From assembly GCA_963713445.1 (NCBI GenBank), contig CAVQMB010000007.1, positions 1 to 64,000 of the forward strand: a DNA stretch of 64,000 nucleotides, given 5' to 3'. Numbering within the stretch: the stretch's first letter is position 1; every line of letters begins with the position of its first letter. The translations under genes were made by a program, and so were the position numbers. Of this stretch, positions 44,071-53,225 are shown in pieces. Below the pieces are notes generated by a model. The model was not told the origin of the DNA, ran no database searches, and saw nothing but the letters and a program-made list of their open reading frames with translations. The DNA is from CAVQMB01 sp963713445 (GTDB lineage Bacteria; Pseudomonadota; Gammaproteobacteria; Competibacterales; Competibacteraceae).

Positions 44071-46623
44071 ATGATGCAGGCTTCCCCTGGTGCTGGCGGC
44101 GGTAGTGTTGATTCGGTTGCCAACCGCGTCGACACGATGGCCGACCCCAAGTTGGCTGGGGCTGACCCGTCCGGGTCGCCGCTGATCGGGCTCAGCGGTA
44201 TCTCCAAGGCTTATGGTCCGACTCAGGCTAATGCGGACCTGGATATCGCTATCGGACACGGCGAAATCGTTGGGTTGGTGGGCGCCAACGGCGCTGGTAA
44301 GAGCACCCTGATGCGCATCCTGTGCGGCGTTACCCGGCCTGACCAGGGCACTGTTACCGTGGCCGGCACGCCGCTCGATCTGGCGACCTATTCGCCGCGC
44401 GTGGCGCGCCGCCGTGGCATCCGCATCGTGCACCAGGAACTGTCGTTGTGCACCAACCTGTCGGTGACCGAGAACTTTTTTCTGGAGGATCCGCGGGTCC
44501 TGGGGGCGGGTCTGGGGTGGCAACGCCAGTGCCGCCAGCGGGCCCGCGACAGCATCGCCCGGGTATTCCCCAGCGCCCGAATCGAGGTGTCGGCAGCGGT
44601 GGGTGACCTGCCGATCAGTCAGCGCCAGATGGTGGAAATTGCGCGGGCCGCCAGCGACCCCGACCTCAAGCTGCTCATTCTGGACGAACCGACGTCGTCG
44701 CTGGATGCTGAGCGCAGTGCCGAACTGCGCCGCTATGTCGCGCAACGGGCCCGCCAAGGCGTCGCGTTCATCTTCATCAGCCACAAGCTGCGCGAAGTGC
44801 TGGACGTGGCAGCGCGGGTGCTGGTGATGCGCAGCGGCCGTTTAGTCTGGCAGGGCGATGCCGCGGCCACGAGCATCGCCGCGCTGGTGCTGGCCATGGG
44901 TGGTGAGGCCGAAGGCGAACTGCTGGAGCAGCGCCGCATGGCCGCCGCCGGAACCGCGCACCGTGAGGCGCAGAGTACATTGGTGGCAGTCAGCAGCGAG
45001 CGCCTGCTGGGCGCGCGCCAGCGGGTTGACCTGAAACCCGGCGAAATCGTCGGCCTGGCCGGACTGGAAGGCGGTGGCCAGCGCAGCCTGCTGCACTTGA
45101 TCTACCAGCAGTCCCAGCGGCCGGTGACCCGCAGCGAGATCGAATGTCACGGTCAGGCCAGTTTTGTGTCGGGCGACCGCCAGCGTGAGGGGGTGTTTCC
45201 GCTCTGGTCGGTGCTGGCCAACATCAGTATCGGCCGGGTTGCCCGCCAGCGCGATTTGGCCACGGTGACCCGGGCCCAGGAGATGGCTGGCGCCGGTCGC
45301 TGGCTGGAAGCGCTCAAGCTCGATCGCGAACGGCTGCATTCGCCGATCGTCGAACTGAGCGGTGGCAACCAGCAGAAAGCCATCGTGGCCCGGGCACTGG
45401 GCGCGGAATCAGACATCGTGTTGCTCGACGATCCCACGCGCGGCGTCGATGTCTCGGTCAAGCGCGACTTCTATGAAGTGGTCCGGCAACTGGCCGATGC
45501 CGGCAAGCTGGTGATCTGGTACAGCACGGAGGATATCGAATTCCTCGAGTGCGATCGGGTGCTGGTGTTCCGCGACGGCGTGGTGGTCGACGAACTGCAC
45601 GGCGCGGCGATCAGCGAGGAGGCCGTGGTCAACTCGTCGTTCATCGAAACCGGGCAAGCCCCGCAGACCGCCGACGTGGACGGTAGCGGGTTGCGCCCGA
45701 TCCTGCAGCGCTGGCTGTTCCGGCTGGCGCCGTTTCTCAGCACCGCGCTCATTGTCGCGGTTCTGGCCAGCCTCAACCCGATGGTTTTGAGCGGCTTTGG
45801 CATCGATCTGCTGCTCAGCCCGGCCATTCCCCTGGTTTTGGTGGCGCTGGGCCAGATGTTTATCGTCGGTGGCAGCCAGATCGACCTTAGCGTCGGGGCC
45901 TTCGCCGGTCTGATCAACGTGGTGAGTGCCACCGTACTGGTGACCCAGCCAGCGTTGGGGGTGGCTGCGCTGCTGCTGGCACTGGCAGGTTATGGGCTAC
46001 TGGGAGCGCTGGTGGAGGGACGTCGGCTGCCAGCGATCGTGGTGACTCTGGGGGCATCCTTTATCTGGTTCGGCATCGGCTATACCGTGCAGCCGACCCC
46101 GGGCGGCAGCAGCCCGGGATGGCTGGTCACGGTGTTCAGCTGGACCCTGGGACATGTGCCGACGTCAATTCTGCTGATCGCCGTCGCGGCAGCGCTCGCG
46201 CTGGTGGTCAACCGCTCACGTGTCGGGGTGGTATTGCGCGGTTTCGGTAACAATGCCCAGGCGCTCGCCCACATGGGCTGGTCGGCACTCTGGTTCACCG
46301 TGCTGCGCTATGTGATCGCCGGCGGTTTCGGCATCCTGGCAGGTCTGTCGCTGACCGCCGTCAATACCGCCTCCGATGTCAACGCCAGCAGCTCCTACAC
46401 CTTGCTCAGTATCGCGGCGGTGGTGATCGGCGGCTGTCAGCTGGTGGGCGGGGTGATCAGTCCGGTTGGGGTGACGTTTGGTGCCATCACCTTGTCGCTG
46501 ATCGGTGGGCTGCTAGGGTTTCTGGGTATCAGCACGGACTACAACGCGGCCGTGCAGGGCGCCCTGCTGATTGCGATTCTGGCGCTGCGCACCGCTCTGC
46601 AGCAACGTGAGGAACTGGCATGA
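44071..46623 (+). CDS. Sugar ABC transporter: double ATPase fused to permease
   Basis: An 850-residue fusion. Residues ~35-275 are the first RbsA/MglA-like ATPase domain (LVGANGAGKSTLMRIL, VHQELSLCTNLSV, ILDEPTSSLD, FIFISHKL). Residues ~300-530 are the second, degenerate at its start (VGLAGLEGGGQRSLLHLIY) but with a normal ELSGGNQQKAIVARAL and LLDDPTRGVDV. Residues ~555-850 are a RbsC-like permease with about eight hydrophobic helices (ALGQMFIVGGSQIDLSVGAF). In most ribose-type importers these are separate genes. ATGA overlap couples it to the second permease. The start codon lacks a strong ribosome binding site. Confidence 0.9.
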   Translation: MMQASPGAGGGSVDSVANRVDTMADPKLAGADPSGSPLIGLSGISKAYGPTQANADLDIAIGHGEIVGLVGANGAGKSTLMRILCGVTRPDQGTVTVAGTPLDLATYSPRVARRRGIRIVHQELSLCTNLSVTENFFLEDPRVLGAGLGWQRQCRQRARDSIARVFPSARIEVSAAVGDLPISQRQMVEIARAASDPDLKLLILDEPTSSLDAERSAELRRYVAQRARQGVAFIFISHKLREVLDVAARVLVMRSGRLVWQGDAAATSIAALVLAMGGEAEGELLEQRRMAAAGTAHREAQSTLVAVSSERLLGARQRVDLKPGEIVGLAGLEGGGQRSLLHLIYQQSQRPVTRSEIECHGQASFVSGDRQREGVFPLWSVLANISIGRVARQRDLATVTRAQEMAGAGRWLEALKLDRERLHSPIVELSGGNQQKAIVARALGAESDIVLLDDPTRGVDVSVKRDFYEVVRQLADAGKLVIWYSTEDIEFLECDRVLVFRDGVVVDELHGAAISEEAVVNSSFIETGQAPQTADVDGSGLRPILQRWLFRLAPFLSTALIVAVLASLNPMVLSGFGIDLLLSPAIPLVLVALGQMFIVGGSQIDLSVGAFAGLINVVSATVLVTQPALGVAALLLALAGYGLLGALVEGRRLPAIVVTLGASFIWFGIGYTVQPTPGGSSPGWLVTVFSWTLGHVPTSILLIAVAAALALVVNRSRVGVVLRGFGNNAQALAHMGWSALWFTVLRYVIAGGFGILAGLSLTAVNTASDVNASSSYTLLSIAAVVIGGCQLVGGVISPVGVTFGAITLSLIGGLLGFLGISTDYNAAVQGALLIAILALRTALQQREELA

Positions 46624-47600
46624 ACCGGGTGCTCGACTGGGCCGCCGCACACCGCTGGATATGGGCCGCGCTGGGCGTCGTGATTCTGTGGCTGGTGTTG
46701 AGCGGGTTTACCCAGAATTTCAGTCTGCAGAGCCTCAGCGGGGTGCTGTCGTCGGCGGCGTTTCTGACCATCGCCGCGATTGGCCAGATGTTCGTGGTCT
46801 CCACCGGCCGGGGCAACATTGACTTGTCGATTCCCAGCGTGATCACGTTCAGCGCCTTCATCACCATGAGTCTGATCCACGGCTCGAGCGCGCTGACGCC
46901 CGTGGGGCTGCTGGCGGTTATGGTGATCGGTGTGGTGGTCGGCAGCGGCAACGCGTTGCTGGTGTTGCGGCTGCGGATTCCGGCGATGATCGCCACTCTG
47001 GCGACCGGCTACATTATGGCGACCGCGGTGTTGCTGGCCAATCGTCAGTTCACCACTTATGCCGTCAGTCCGGTGCTGGACGCCGTGGCCAATACCCGGG
47101 TGGCCGGTTTTCCGGTGATCACCCTGTGTGCCTTGGCCGTCACCGCCCTGGGTGCCTGGATTCTGGCCCGCAAGGCTTATGGCCGCAAACTCATGGCAGT
47201 GGGCCAGAACCTGCGTGCGGCCTGGTTGGCGGGGGTGCCTACCGAGCAGGTGATTTTTCTGGCGTTTGTTGCCAGTTCAGTGCTGGCAGCGCTCGACGGC
47301 GCGTTGCTGTCGGCCCATGTCGGTGGTGCTTTCCTCGAGATGGGCAAACCCTACCTGCTGCAGTCGGTCGGTGCCGTGGTGGTGGGCGGCACCCTGATCT
47401 ACGGCGGCAGCTCGACCGGGCTGGGTACCTTCTTCGGCGCGGTACTACTGGTGCTGATCGTGACCACCATGCAGATCGCCAATCTGCCGCCCGGCGTGCA
47501 GGACATCGTGCAGGGTGCGGTGATTATCGCGGTGCTCGCGATAGCCGGTGATGCGGTCCCGGGCAGCCGGCGCCGTCGGTCGTCACAGCCACGGCGCTGA
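46620..47600 (+). CDS. Sugar ABC transporter permease (RbsC-like)
   Basis: A 326-residue inner-membrane permease with roughly nine hydrophobic helices. It contains AAIGQMFVVSTGRGNIDLSIPS (the conserved periplasmic/TM2 motif), AMIATLATGYIMATAVLL and YLLQSVGAVVVGGTLIYGGSSTGLGT. It overlaps the fused ATPase-permease gene by ATGA and, with that fusion's permease half, should form the heterodimeric channel. It ends 15 bases before a convergent regulator gene. Confidence 0.9.
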   Translation: MNRVLDWAAAHRWIWAALGVVILWLVLSGFTQNFSLQSLSGVLSSAAFLTIAAIGQMFVVSTGRGNIDLSIPSVITFSAFITMSLIHGSSALTPVGLLAVMVIGVVVGSGNALLVLRLRIPAMIATLATGYIMATAVLLANRQFTTYAVSPVLDAVANTRVAGFPVITLCALAVTALGAWILARKAYGRKLMAVGQNLRAAWLAGVPTEQVIFLAFVASSVLAALDGALLSAHVGGAFLEMGKPYLLQSVGAVVVGGTLIYGGSSTGLGTFFGAVLLVLIVTTMQIANLPPGVQDIVQGAVIIAVLAIAGDAVPGSRRRRSSQPRR

Positions 47601-47615
47601 GAACCGGCAGACTGC

Positions 47616-48449
47616 TCAGGCCGACGGCAGCGCCAGCAGGTGGTGCGGGCCAGTGCCGTTCCGGCCGCTGGCGATGGCGCTGAGAACAGCCGGGTCGATC
47701 ACGCCTTCTGCCGGGTCGTACAGCCGGCAGCGGGCGAGTGCACGCCGCAGCGGCACGGTACTACCCAGATAGTCCCACAACACGCGGCAGGTCATCGGCG
47801 GCCGACTGGGTGCAGCCGACACACCCAGCTTGAGACCGGTCAGCTGACCGACGCGGCACTGATAACTGGGGTACAACACGGTCTGTGTGATTTCGTTGCG
47901 GGTCAGTGACTCGTAATCGGTCAGGAAAATCCGGTCACTGAGAAAGTTGGCCATGCCGCGATAGTCGCAGCGTAATCGTGGCCCCCGGTTGCCCGGCCGG
48001 ACCAGGCGCTCGTAGCGCCGGTAATAGATCGCACCGTTATCGGCAAACAGCCGCACCAGCCCGCACAGGACCAGGTCGGGGAACGACATCGAAAAGTAGT
48101 ATTCGTGGTAAAACCCGAGGTACATCGTCAGGCGGTCATGGGATTCCGCCAACAGCCGGTCAACGGGGCCGTGGTGCATGGCCGGGTCAGTGTCCTGCGA
48201 TAGGGCGTGGAACCGTGAACGCACCGCAATGATGCGCCGGAACTGTTCGTGCGGCAGACCGATCTCAAACTGCTCCAGCCCGAAGAAATCGCAGATGCGT
48301 TTCAGCATGTGGCGCGACGGCAGGCATTTGTTGCCAAGGTATTTGTTGAACTGCGAGCGGTTGATGCCCAGGCGTCGGCAGACATCCGCTATCGACGGAT
48401 AGTAGTCACAGAGCAGGCGCAGATTTTTATGGAAATCAGTGTCTTGCAT
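47616..48449 (-). CDS. Helix-turn-helix (XRE-like) regulator with unknown C-terminal domain
   Basis: A 277-residue protein. The N-terminal ~70 residues form an XRE-type HTH (SIADVCRRLGINRSQFNKYL, then a basic linker). The remaining ~200 residues have no recognised domain and are Arg/Tyr-rich (GFYHEYYFSMSFPDLVLCGLVRLF, RLRCDYRGMANFLSD). It is convergent with the apionate transporter and divergent from the Liv-type operon, whose expression it may control. That role is an inference from position alone. Confidence 0.7.
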   Translation of the reverse strand: MQDTDFHKNLRLLCDYYPSIADVCRRLGINRSQFNKYLGNKCLPSRHMLKRICDFFGLEQFEIGLPHEQFRRIIAVRSRFHALSQDTDPAMHHGPVDRLLAESHDRLTMYLGFYHEYYFSMSFPDLVLCGLVRLFADNGAIYYRRYERLVRPGNRGPRLRCDYRGMANFLSDRIFLTDYESLTRNEITQTVLYPSYQCRVGQLTGLKLGVSAAPSRPPMTCRVLWDYLGSTVPLRRALARCRLYDPAEGVIDPAVLSAIASGRNGTGPHHLLALPSA

Positions 48450-48671
48450 GCTGTGCGGTGGGCCGCGCTAGTAACCGGATAGGTGATTGCTCAAGGGAAC
48501 GTAAGTTCAGTATAGAGCAAACTGGCGCGAATTTAGCATCAGATAGCACCCAAAGGCACCAACAAGCCTAATTGTGGCGGCCGGACCGGCCTGTTTAGCC
48601 TGTTATAGAGATGGCGGCCTGATGGGCGCCACTGGGGAGCAGTTCATAACTATTATGTTGGGAGGTATTTT

Positions 48672-49916
48672 ATGAGAATAAAACTAGCGGGTATATCCGC
48701 GGTGGGGTTGGCGTTGTCTTTGGGATTGTCTGCCGGGCTGGCCAAGGCGGCGGATTGTCCGATCAAACTGGGTGGACTGGCACCGCTCTCGGCACCCGGC
48801 AGTGTCACCGGGGGTGAAGCCATGCGCTCGGCTATGAAGATCGCTGCTGACGAAATTAATAAAAAAGGTGGTTTGCTGGGCTGCAAGGTTCAGCTCATCA
48901 TCGGCGACACCGAGGGGCTGCCGGAGAAAGGCACCGCGGTCATGGAGCAGTTGATCAACAAGGATCACGTGGTCGCCGTGGGCGGTGGTTACCACAGCTC
49001 GGTGGGCCTGGCGGCGGAGAAAGTCGCGCAGGCCAACAACGTGCCGGTGGTGTTCGCCGAGACCTGGAACGACCAGATCACCGCCAACGAGATTCCGCAG
49101 GCCTTCCGCATCGCGCCGCTGAGCTCAGAGGTATCCGCAGTCTACGCCCACTTCGCGGCCACCGTGCCGGATGTGAAGAAGGTGGTCATCGTCACCGAGA
49201 ACACCGACTACGGTATTCCGGCAGCCCAGCAGACCAAGGCCGGGCTGGACGAGGCGAAGATCGCCTCGGTGACCTTCAGCGTCGATATTGGCACCCAGGA
49301 CTTTTCGGGCATCATTCAGCGTGTCAAGGCCGAAAACCCGGACATGATCGTGGTGTTCCTGACCGGGGAGGCGTCTTACAATTTCACCCAGCAAGCTGCC
49401 GATGCCGGCATCGGACCGGAGGATATCCCGTTTACCTGTGATCAGGTGGCGCTGGAAAGCAAGACCTACTGGACCAACGTACCCGATGGCAATGACTGCT
49501 TCATCGGCCGGGTCGGTCTGCCGACGGAAAAGTACAACGACGTCACCAAATCGTTCCTGGCCCGCTACATCAAGGCCACCGGGAAGAAGGCCGCCGAGTC
49601 CTATGCCTTTGAAGCCTATGATTCGATCATGGTGCTGGCCAAGGCGATTTCGGATGCCAAGAGCACCAACGGTAGCGACCTCATCAAGGCGCTGGAGCAC
49701 GTGACCTATCATGGGGCGCTGGGCACCATCACCTTCCCCTATGGCGTCGACAATCCACCCGAGAAGCACGGCAAGCCAGCCAAGTGGTGGCATCAGTTCC
49801 CCAACCCAGCTATCACCATCGTGCAGTACCAGAAGACCGGTCAGGATTCCACCAAAGCCCCGGTGGTCTACCCGCCGAGCTATCAAACCGGCAAGCCGAT
49901 CTTTGTGAACCAGTAG
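48672..49916 (+). CDS. Branched-chain amino acid-type ABC substrate-binding protein
   Basis: A 414-residue periplasmic binding protein (LivK/peripla_BP_6 type). GGGAGG lies 8 bases before the ATG; the signal peptide (LAGISAVGLALSLGLSAGLAKA) precedes ADCPIKLGGLAPLSAPGSVTG. INKKGGLLGCKVQLIIGDTEG and VVAVGGGYHSSVGLAAEKVAQANNVP are typical. It is first in an operon with two permeases and two ATPases. The family carries branched-chain amino acids, amides, urea or other compounds, so the ligand is open. Confidence 0.9.
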   Translation: MRIKLAGISAVGLALSLGLSAGLAKAADCPIKLGGLAPLSAPGSVTGGEAMRSAMKIAADEINKKGGLLGCKVQLIIGDTEGLPEKGTAVMEQLINKDHVVAVGGGYHSSVGLAAEKVAQANNVPVVFAETWNDQITANEIPQAFRIAPLSSEVSAVYAHFAATVPDVKKVVIVTENTDYGIPAAQQTKAGLDEAKIASVTFSVDIGTQDFSGIIQRVKAENPDMIVVFLTGEASYNFTQQAADAGIGPEDIPFTCDQVALESKTYWTNVPDGNDCFIGRVGLPTEKYNDVTKSFLARYIKATGKKAAESYAFEAYDSIMVLAKAISDAKSTNGSDLIKALEHVTYHGALGTITFPYGVDNPPEKHGKPAKWWHQFPNPAITIVQYQKTGQDSTKAPVVYPPSYQTGKPIFVNQ

Positions 49917-49932
49917 TCAGCGCACATTGGGG

Positions 49933-49962
49933 CCGGGGCATATCGCGCGCGATATGCCCCGG
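49933..49962 (+). promoter_or_regulatory. Perfect 15-bp palindromic stem after the binding-protein gene
   Basis: CCGGGGCATATCGCG (49933-49947) is followed directly by its reverse complement CGCGATATGCCCCGG (49948-49962). It starts 17 bases past the stop of the binding-protein gene and 38 bases before the permease start. As RNA it is a very stable hairpin without a T run, suited to partial termination or 3' end protection. Confidence 0.7.
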
Positions 49963-49999
49963 TGCTGTGCTGTTTCCCAGATAGGAGCATGACCGGCTG

Positions 50000-51244
50000 A
50001 TGCACTCGTCGACGTTCTGGTACATCATTCTCTGGATGGTGGTGTGGGGGATCGTTGGGGGGTTGGTGACCCCGAGAATCTACCTGCGCCGCGATCTCGA
50101 CTTGTCCCGCACCACCCTGGTGGGTTCCAGTCTCGGCGCGGCCACCGGTCCGTTGGGGTTGCTTCCGATGTGGTGGTCGACGCCCACGCTGACCAGCAAG
50201 TTGTGGAGTATGCTGCCGCTCACCGGCGCGGTACTGGTGTTCAGCGCCGCGTTCGCAGTCGGCTTTCCCAATAACCTGTGCGTTTCCAACGGCAACTATG
50301 TCGCGTCGCTGCTGGCCAACGGCCTGGTGATGGGCACCATTTACGGATTGATGGCGCTCGGGCTGACGCTGATTTTCTCGATACTGGGTGTGGTCAGTTT
50401 CGCCCATGGCGAGTTCTACATGGTGGGCGGGATGCTGGTGTATTTCAGCACCGCAGTCTGGTTTCCGGGGCTGAATCCGCTGATCGCGGTGTTGTTTGCA
50501 TGTGCCGGCACCTTCGCGCTGGGGTCGGTGTTCGAGCGGCTGTTCCTCAAACCGATGTATACCGGCGCGGTTGAACGCCCGGTCGAGTACGCGATCCTGA
50601 TCACCTTCGGCCTGTCGTTCTTTCTGCAGTATTTCGTGCAGGCGCTGGCGGGGGCCGATCCGGTCAAGGCGCATCGCTTTTTCAATTTTCCGATCATCCG
50701 CTGGCCCAGTCATGCGGATCCCTGGCTGGTACGGACCACCCATGGCAACCTGACCCTGTTCAATACTATCTCGATTTCCAATCCCCGCCTCACCGCGGCG
50801 GTGATCTCGATCGTGATGCTGATCCTGCTGCTGCTGTTCCTCTATTACACCTGGACGGGCAAGGCCTTGCGGGCGGTCGCCGAGGACCGTCAGGCAGCCG
50901 CTGTGGCCGGGATCAATCCCGAGCGCATGAACATGTTCGCCTTCGCGTTGGGTTGCATGCTGGCCGGTCTGGCCGGTGCGACACTGGTACAGGCCTTCTC
51001 ATGGTTGCCGCAGATCGGCATGCAGCCGGCGCTGCGCTCGTTTGTGGTCATCGTGCTGGGCGGTCTGGGTTCGTTGCCGGGCGCCTTCTTTGGCGGCCTC
51101 ATCGTGGGTGTGGTGGAGGCGGCCGGGAGCGGCTGCATTCCCGATCCCACCCGCGCGGCGGCCTATCTGCCCGCCTATGGCATGTTCATTATGACCCTGG
51201 TTCTGTTACTCAAACCGACCGGTATGTTCGGGAGGCAGCAATGA
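50000..51244 (+). CDS. livH: Branched-chain amino acid-type ABC permease (LivH) with N-terminal extension
   Basis: A 414-residue inner-membrane permease. From about residue 105 it is a normal LivH (LLANGLVMGTIYGLMALGLTLIFSILGVVSFAHGEFYMVGG; late IVLGGLGSLPGAFFGGLIVGVVEA). The first ~100 residues are extra and hold about two or three hydrophobic segments (FWYIILWMVVWGIVGGLV; LWSMLPLTGAVLVFSAAFAV) plus a Trp-rich loop. LivH proteins are usually about 290-310 residues. AGGAGC precedes the start. It overlaps livM by ATGA. Confidence 0.9.
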   Translation: MHSSTFWYIILWMVVWGIVGGLVTPRIYLRRDLDLSRTTLVGSSLGAATGPLGLLPMWWSTPTLTSKLWSMLPLTGAVLVFSAAFAVGFPNNLCVSNGNYVASLLANGLVMGTIYGLMALGLTLIFSILGVVSFAHGEFYMVGGMLVYFSTAVWFPGLNPLIAVLFACAGTFALGSVFERLFLKPMYTGAVERPVEYAILITFGLSFFLQYFVQALAGADPVKAHRFFNFPIIRWPSHADPWLVRTTHGNLTLFNTISISNPRLTAAVISIVMLILLLLFLYYTWTGKALRAVAEDRQAAAVAGINPERMNMFAFALGCMLAGLAGATLVQAFSWLPQIGMQPALRSFVVIVLGGLGSLPGAFFGGLIVGVVEAAGSGCIPDPTRAAAYLPAYGMFIMTLVLLLKPTGMFGRQQ

Positions 51245-52461
51245 GGCGCCTGCTGCCGTGGCTTGCCGGACTGATCGGGGTCGCCTTCCTGCTGGCGTTC
51301 CCGCTGATCTACACCGGCAATGGCTACAACTACGTGATGCATGTCTGGATCACGGCGTTGTTTTACGCCACCCTGGCCGCCAGCTGGGCGTTGCTGGCGG
51401 GATACGCCGGTCAGTTTTCGTTCGGTCATATGGCGTTCATGGCGATCGGTGCCTACACCGCCGGGCTGATGAACAACTACTTCTATCTGACGTCGGCGCC
51501 GACCGGTACCTGCACCGAGTTCGCCGTGGGTCACAGTTATTTCGTGATCCTCGGGCCGATCGGGGTGTCGTCGATTCCCCACACCTGTTTGGACACCGCC
51601 CGTGCGCACTGGCCGGCCGGCGTCATGGTGCAGCATCTGCCGCTGGTCGGCGAAATCGTCGCCAGCATCATCGTCGGCGGTCTGTTCGGATTGCTGGTGG
51701 GCGGCCTGGTGCTGCGGCTGCGCGCGGCCTATCTGGCGCTGTTCACGGTGGGTTTCTCCGAGATCATTCGCGCCACCCTGGGTGCTGAGATCCCGTTCAC
51801 CCGCGGTCAGGCCGGACTCGAGCTGCAGGCCCTGTTCCCGCACGGCATCAAGCTGTTCGGCCACTTCTACGACGCTGCCGCCAAATTGCCGCCGTACTAT
51901 GTGATGCTGACTGTGTTTCTGGTGTCGATGGCGGTCATGGGGCTGCTGGCACGCTCACGCTTCGGGTTGTTCGTGCGTTCGCTGCGCGAGGATGAGGAGG
52001 CCGCCCAGGCGCTGGGCGTCAACACCGTTCGCTATCGGCTGCTGGTGTTTGTGGTGACCTCGATCATCGCCGCCGTGGCCGGTGCCGTGCAGGCGCATTA
52101 CATCGGTATCATCACGCCCAACATCCTGATCCTGCTGCAGATGAGCCTGGTGATCTCGATGGCGGTCATCGGCGGCCTGGAAAGCATTGTCGGGGCTGCC
52201 ATCGGTGCCATTCTGGTGGAGTTTGCCCTGGAGTGGATGCGGACCAGTTTCTCGATCGGCCCGGTTCACGTCGACATGACGATATGGCGCCTGGTGCTGT
52301 TCGGGTTGCTGCTGATGCTGACCCTGCGATTCTGGCGCAACGGCCTGATTCACCCGCTGCTGGAACGCTTCGCCCGTGCCGGAGTGGCTAAGGAAACGGT
52401 AGCAAAGCGTCAGGCTGTAACCGGCCCGGCTCAGGCCGATGGCGCGGAGGGCACGTCGTGA
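51241..52461 (+). CDS. livM: Branched-chain amino acid-type ABC permease (LivM)
   Basis: A 406-residue inner-membrane permease. The ATG overlaps the LivH stop. WALLAGYAGQFSFGHMAFMAIGAYTAGLM (~50-75) is the LivM signature; LRLRAAYLALFTVGFSEIIR and SLREDEEAAQALGVNTVRYRL (EAA-like loop) follow. A loop of ~60 residues between TM segments (TGTCTEFAVG ... ARAHWPAGVM) with two cysteines is longer than usual. The C-terminal tail is hydrophilic. It overlaps livG by GTGA. Confidence 0.9.
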   Translation: MRRLLPWLAGLIGVAFLLAFPLIYTGNGYNYVMHVWITALFYATLAASWALLAGYAGQFSFGHMAFMAIGAYTAGLMNNYFYLTSAPTGTCTEFAVGHSYFVILGPIGVSSIPHTCLDTARAHWPAGVMVQHLPLVGEIVASIIVGGLFGLLVGGLVLRLRAAYLALFTVGFSEIIRATLGAEIPFTRGQAGLELQALFPHGIKLFGHFYDAAAKLPPYYVMLTVFLVSMAVMGLLARSRFGLFVRSLREDEEAAQALGVNTVRYRLLVFVVTSIIAAVAGAVQAHYIGIITPNILILLQMSLVISMAVIGGLESIVGAAIGAILVEFALEWMRTSFSIGPVHVDMTIWRLVLFGLLLMLTLRFWRNGLIHPLLERFARAGVAKETVAKRQAVTGPAQADGAEGTS

Positions 52462-53216
52462 AGCTTGCACTTAACAACGTGGAGAAGCATTTCGGCGGCG
52501 TTTACGCCCTCAAAGGCGTTTCGTTCCAGATCGAAGGGGCCGAACTGGTCGGCCTGATCGGGCCTAACGGGGCCGGTAAGACCACGCTGACCAACGTGCT
52601 CGACGGTGCCATCAAGCCCAGCAGTGGCACAGTCTATCTGAATGGCCGTCGGATCGATCACCTGCCGCCCTACAAGGTGGCACAGGCCGGACTTGGCCGG
52701 ACCTTCCAGGTAACCCGTGCCTTCCGCCGCATGAGCGTGCTGGAGAATCTTTATGTGCCGGCACTGGCGATGCATCCGGGTGCCCACAAGCGGCAGTTCC
52801 GCGAGCGGGCCATGGAGGTGCTGGAATTTCTCACCATCGACCACCTGCGCAACGAGTACGGCCGGGCACTGTCGGGGGGGCAGCAGAAGCTGCTCGAGCT
52901 GGGTCGGCTGCTGATGCTGAATCCGGACATCGTCATTCTCGATGAGCCGTTTGCCGGCGTGCATCCCAAGCTGATGGAGGTGATCTACCGTTACATCGCC
53001 CGGGTTAACAAGGAGGGCAAGGCTATCATCCTGATCAGTCACCAGATGGAGTCCATCTTCACCCTGTGCCGGCGCCTGCTGGTGCTGAACTTCGGTGAAC
53101 TGATCGCCGACGGTTCGCCCGAAGAGGTGAAGAATGATCCCGTGGTGATCGAGGCCTACCTGGGTGAGGATGAAGACCTGTCCGGCACCGGCGCCGCCGT
53201 GCGGCTGGTCGACTGA
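52458..53216 (+). CDS. livG: Branched-chain amino acid-type ABC ATPase (LivG)
   Basis: A 252-residue ATPase. The GTG start overlaps the LivM stop. It has LIGPNGAGKTTLTNVL (Walker A), QVTRAFRRMSVLENL (Q-loop region), LSGGQQKLLELGRLLML (signature), IVILDEPFAGVHPKL (Walker B) and IILISHQMES (H-loop), then the C-terminal extension seen in LivG (ADGSPEEVKNDPVVIEAYLGED). Confidence 0.93.
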   Translation: MKLALNNVEKHFGGVYALKGVSFQIEGAELVGLIGPNGAGKTTLTNVLDGAIKPSSGTVYLNGRRIDHLPPYKVAQAGLGRTFQVTRAFRRMSVLENLYVPALAMHPGAHKRQFRERAMEVLEFLTIDHLRNEYGRALSGGQQKLLELGRLLMLNPDIVILDEPFAGVHPKLMEVIYRYIARVNKEGKAIILISHQMESIFTLCRRLLVLNFGELIADGSPEEVKNDPVVIEAYLGEDEDLSGTGAAVRLVD

Positions 53217-53225
53217 GGGGACACG

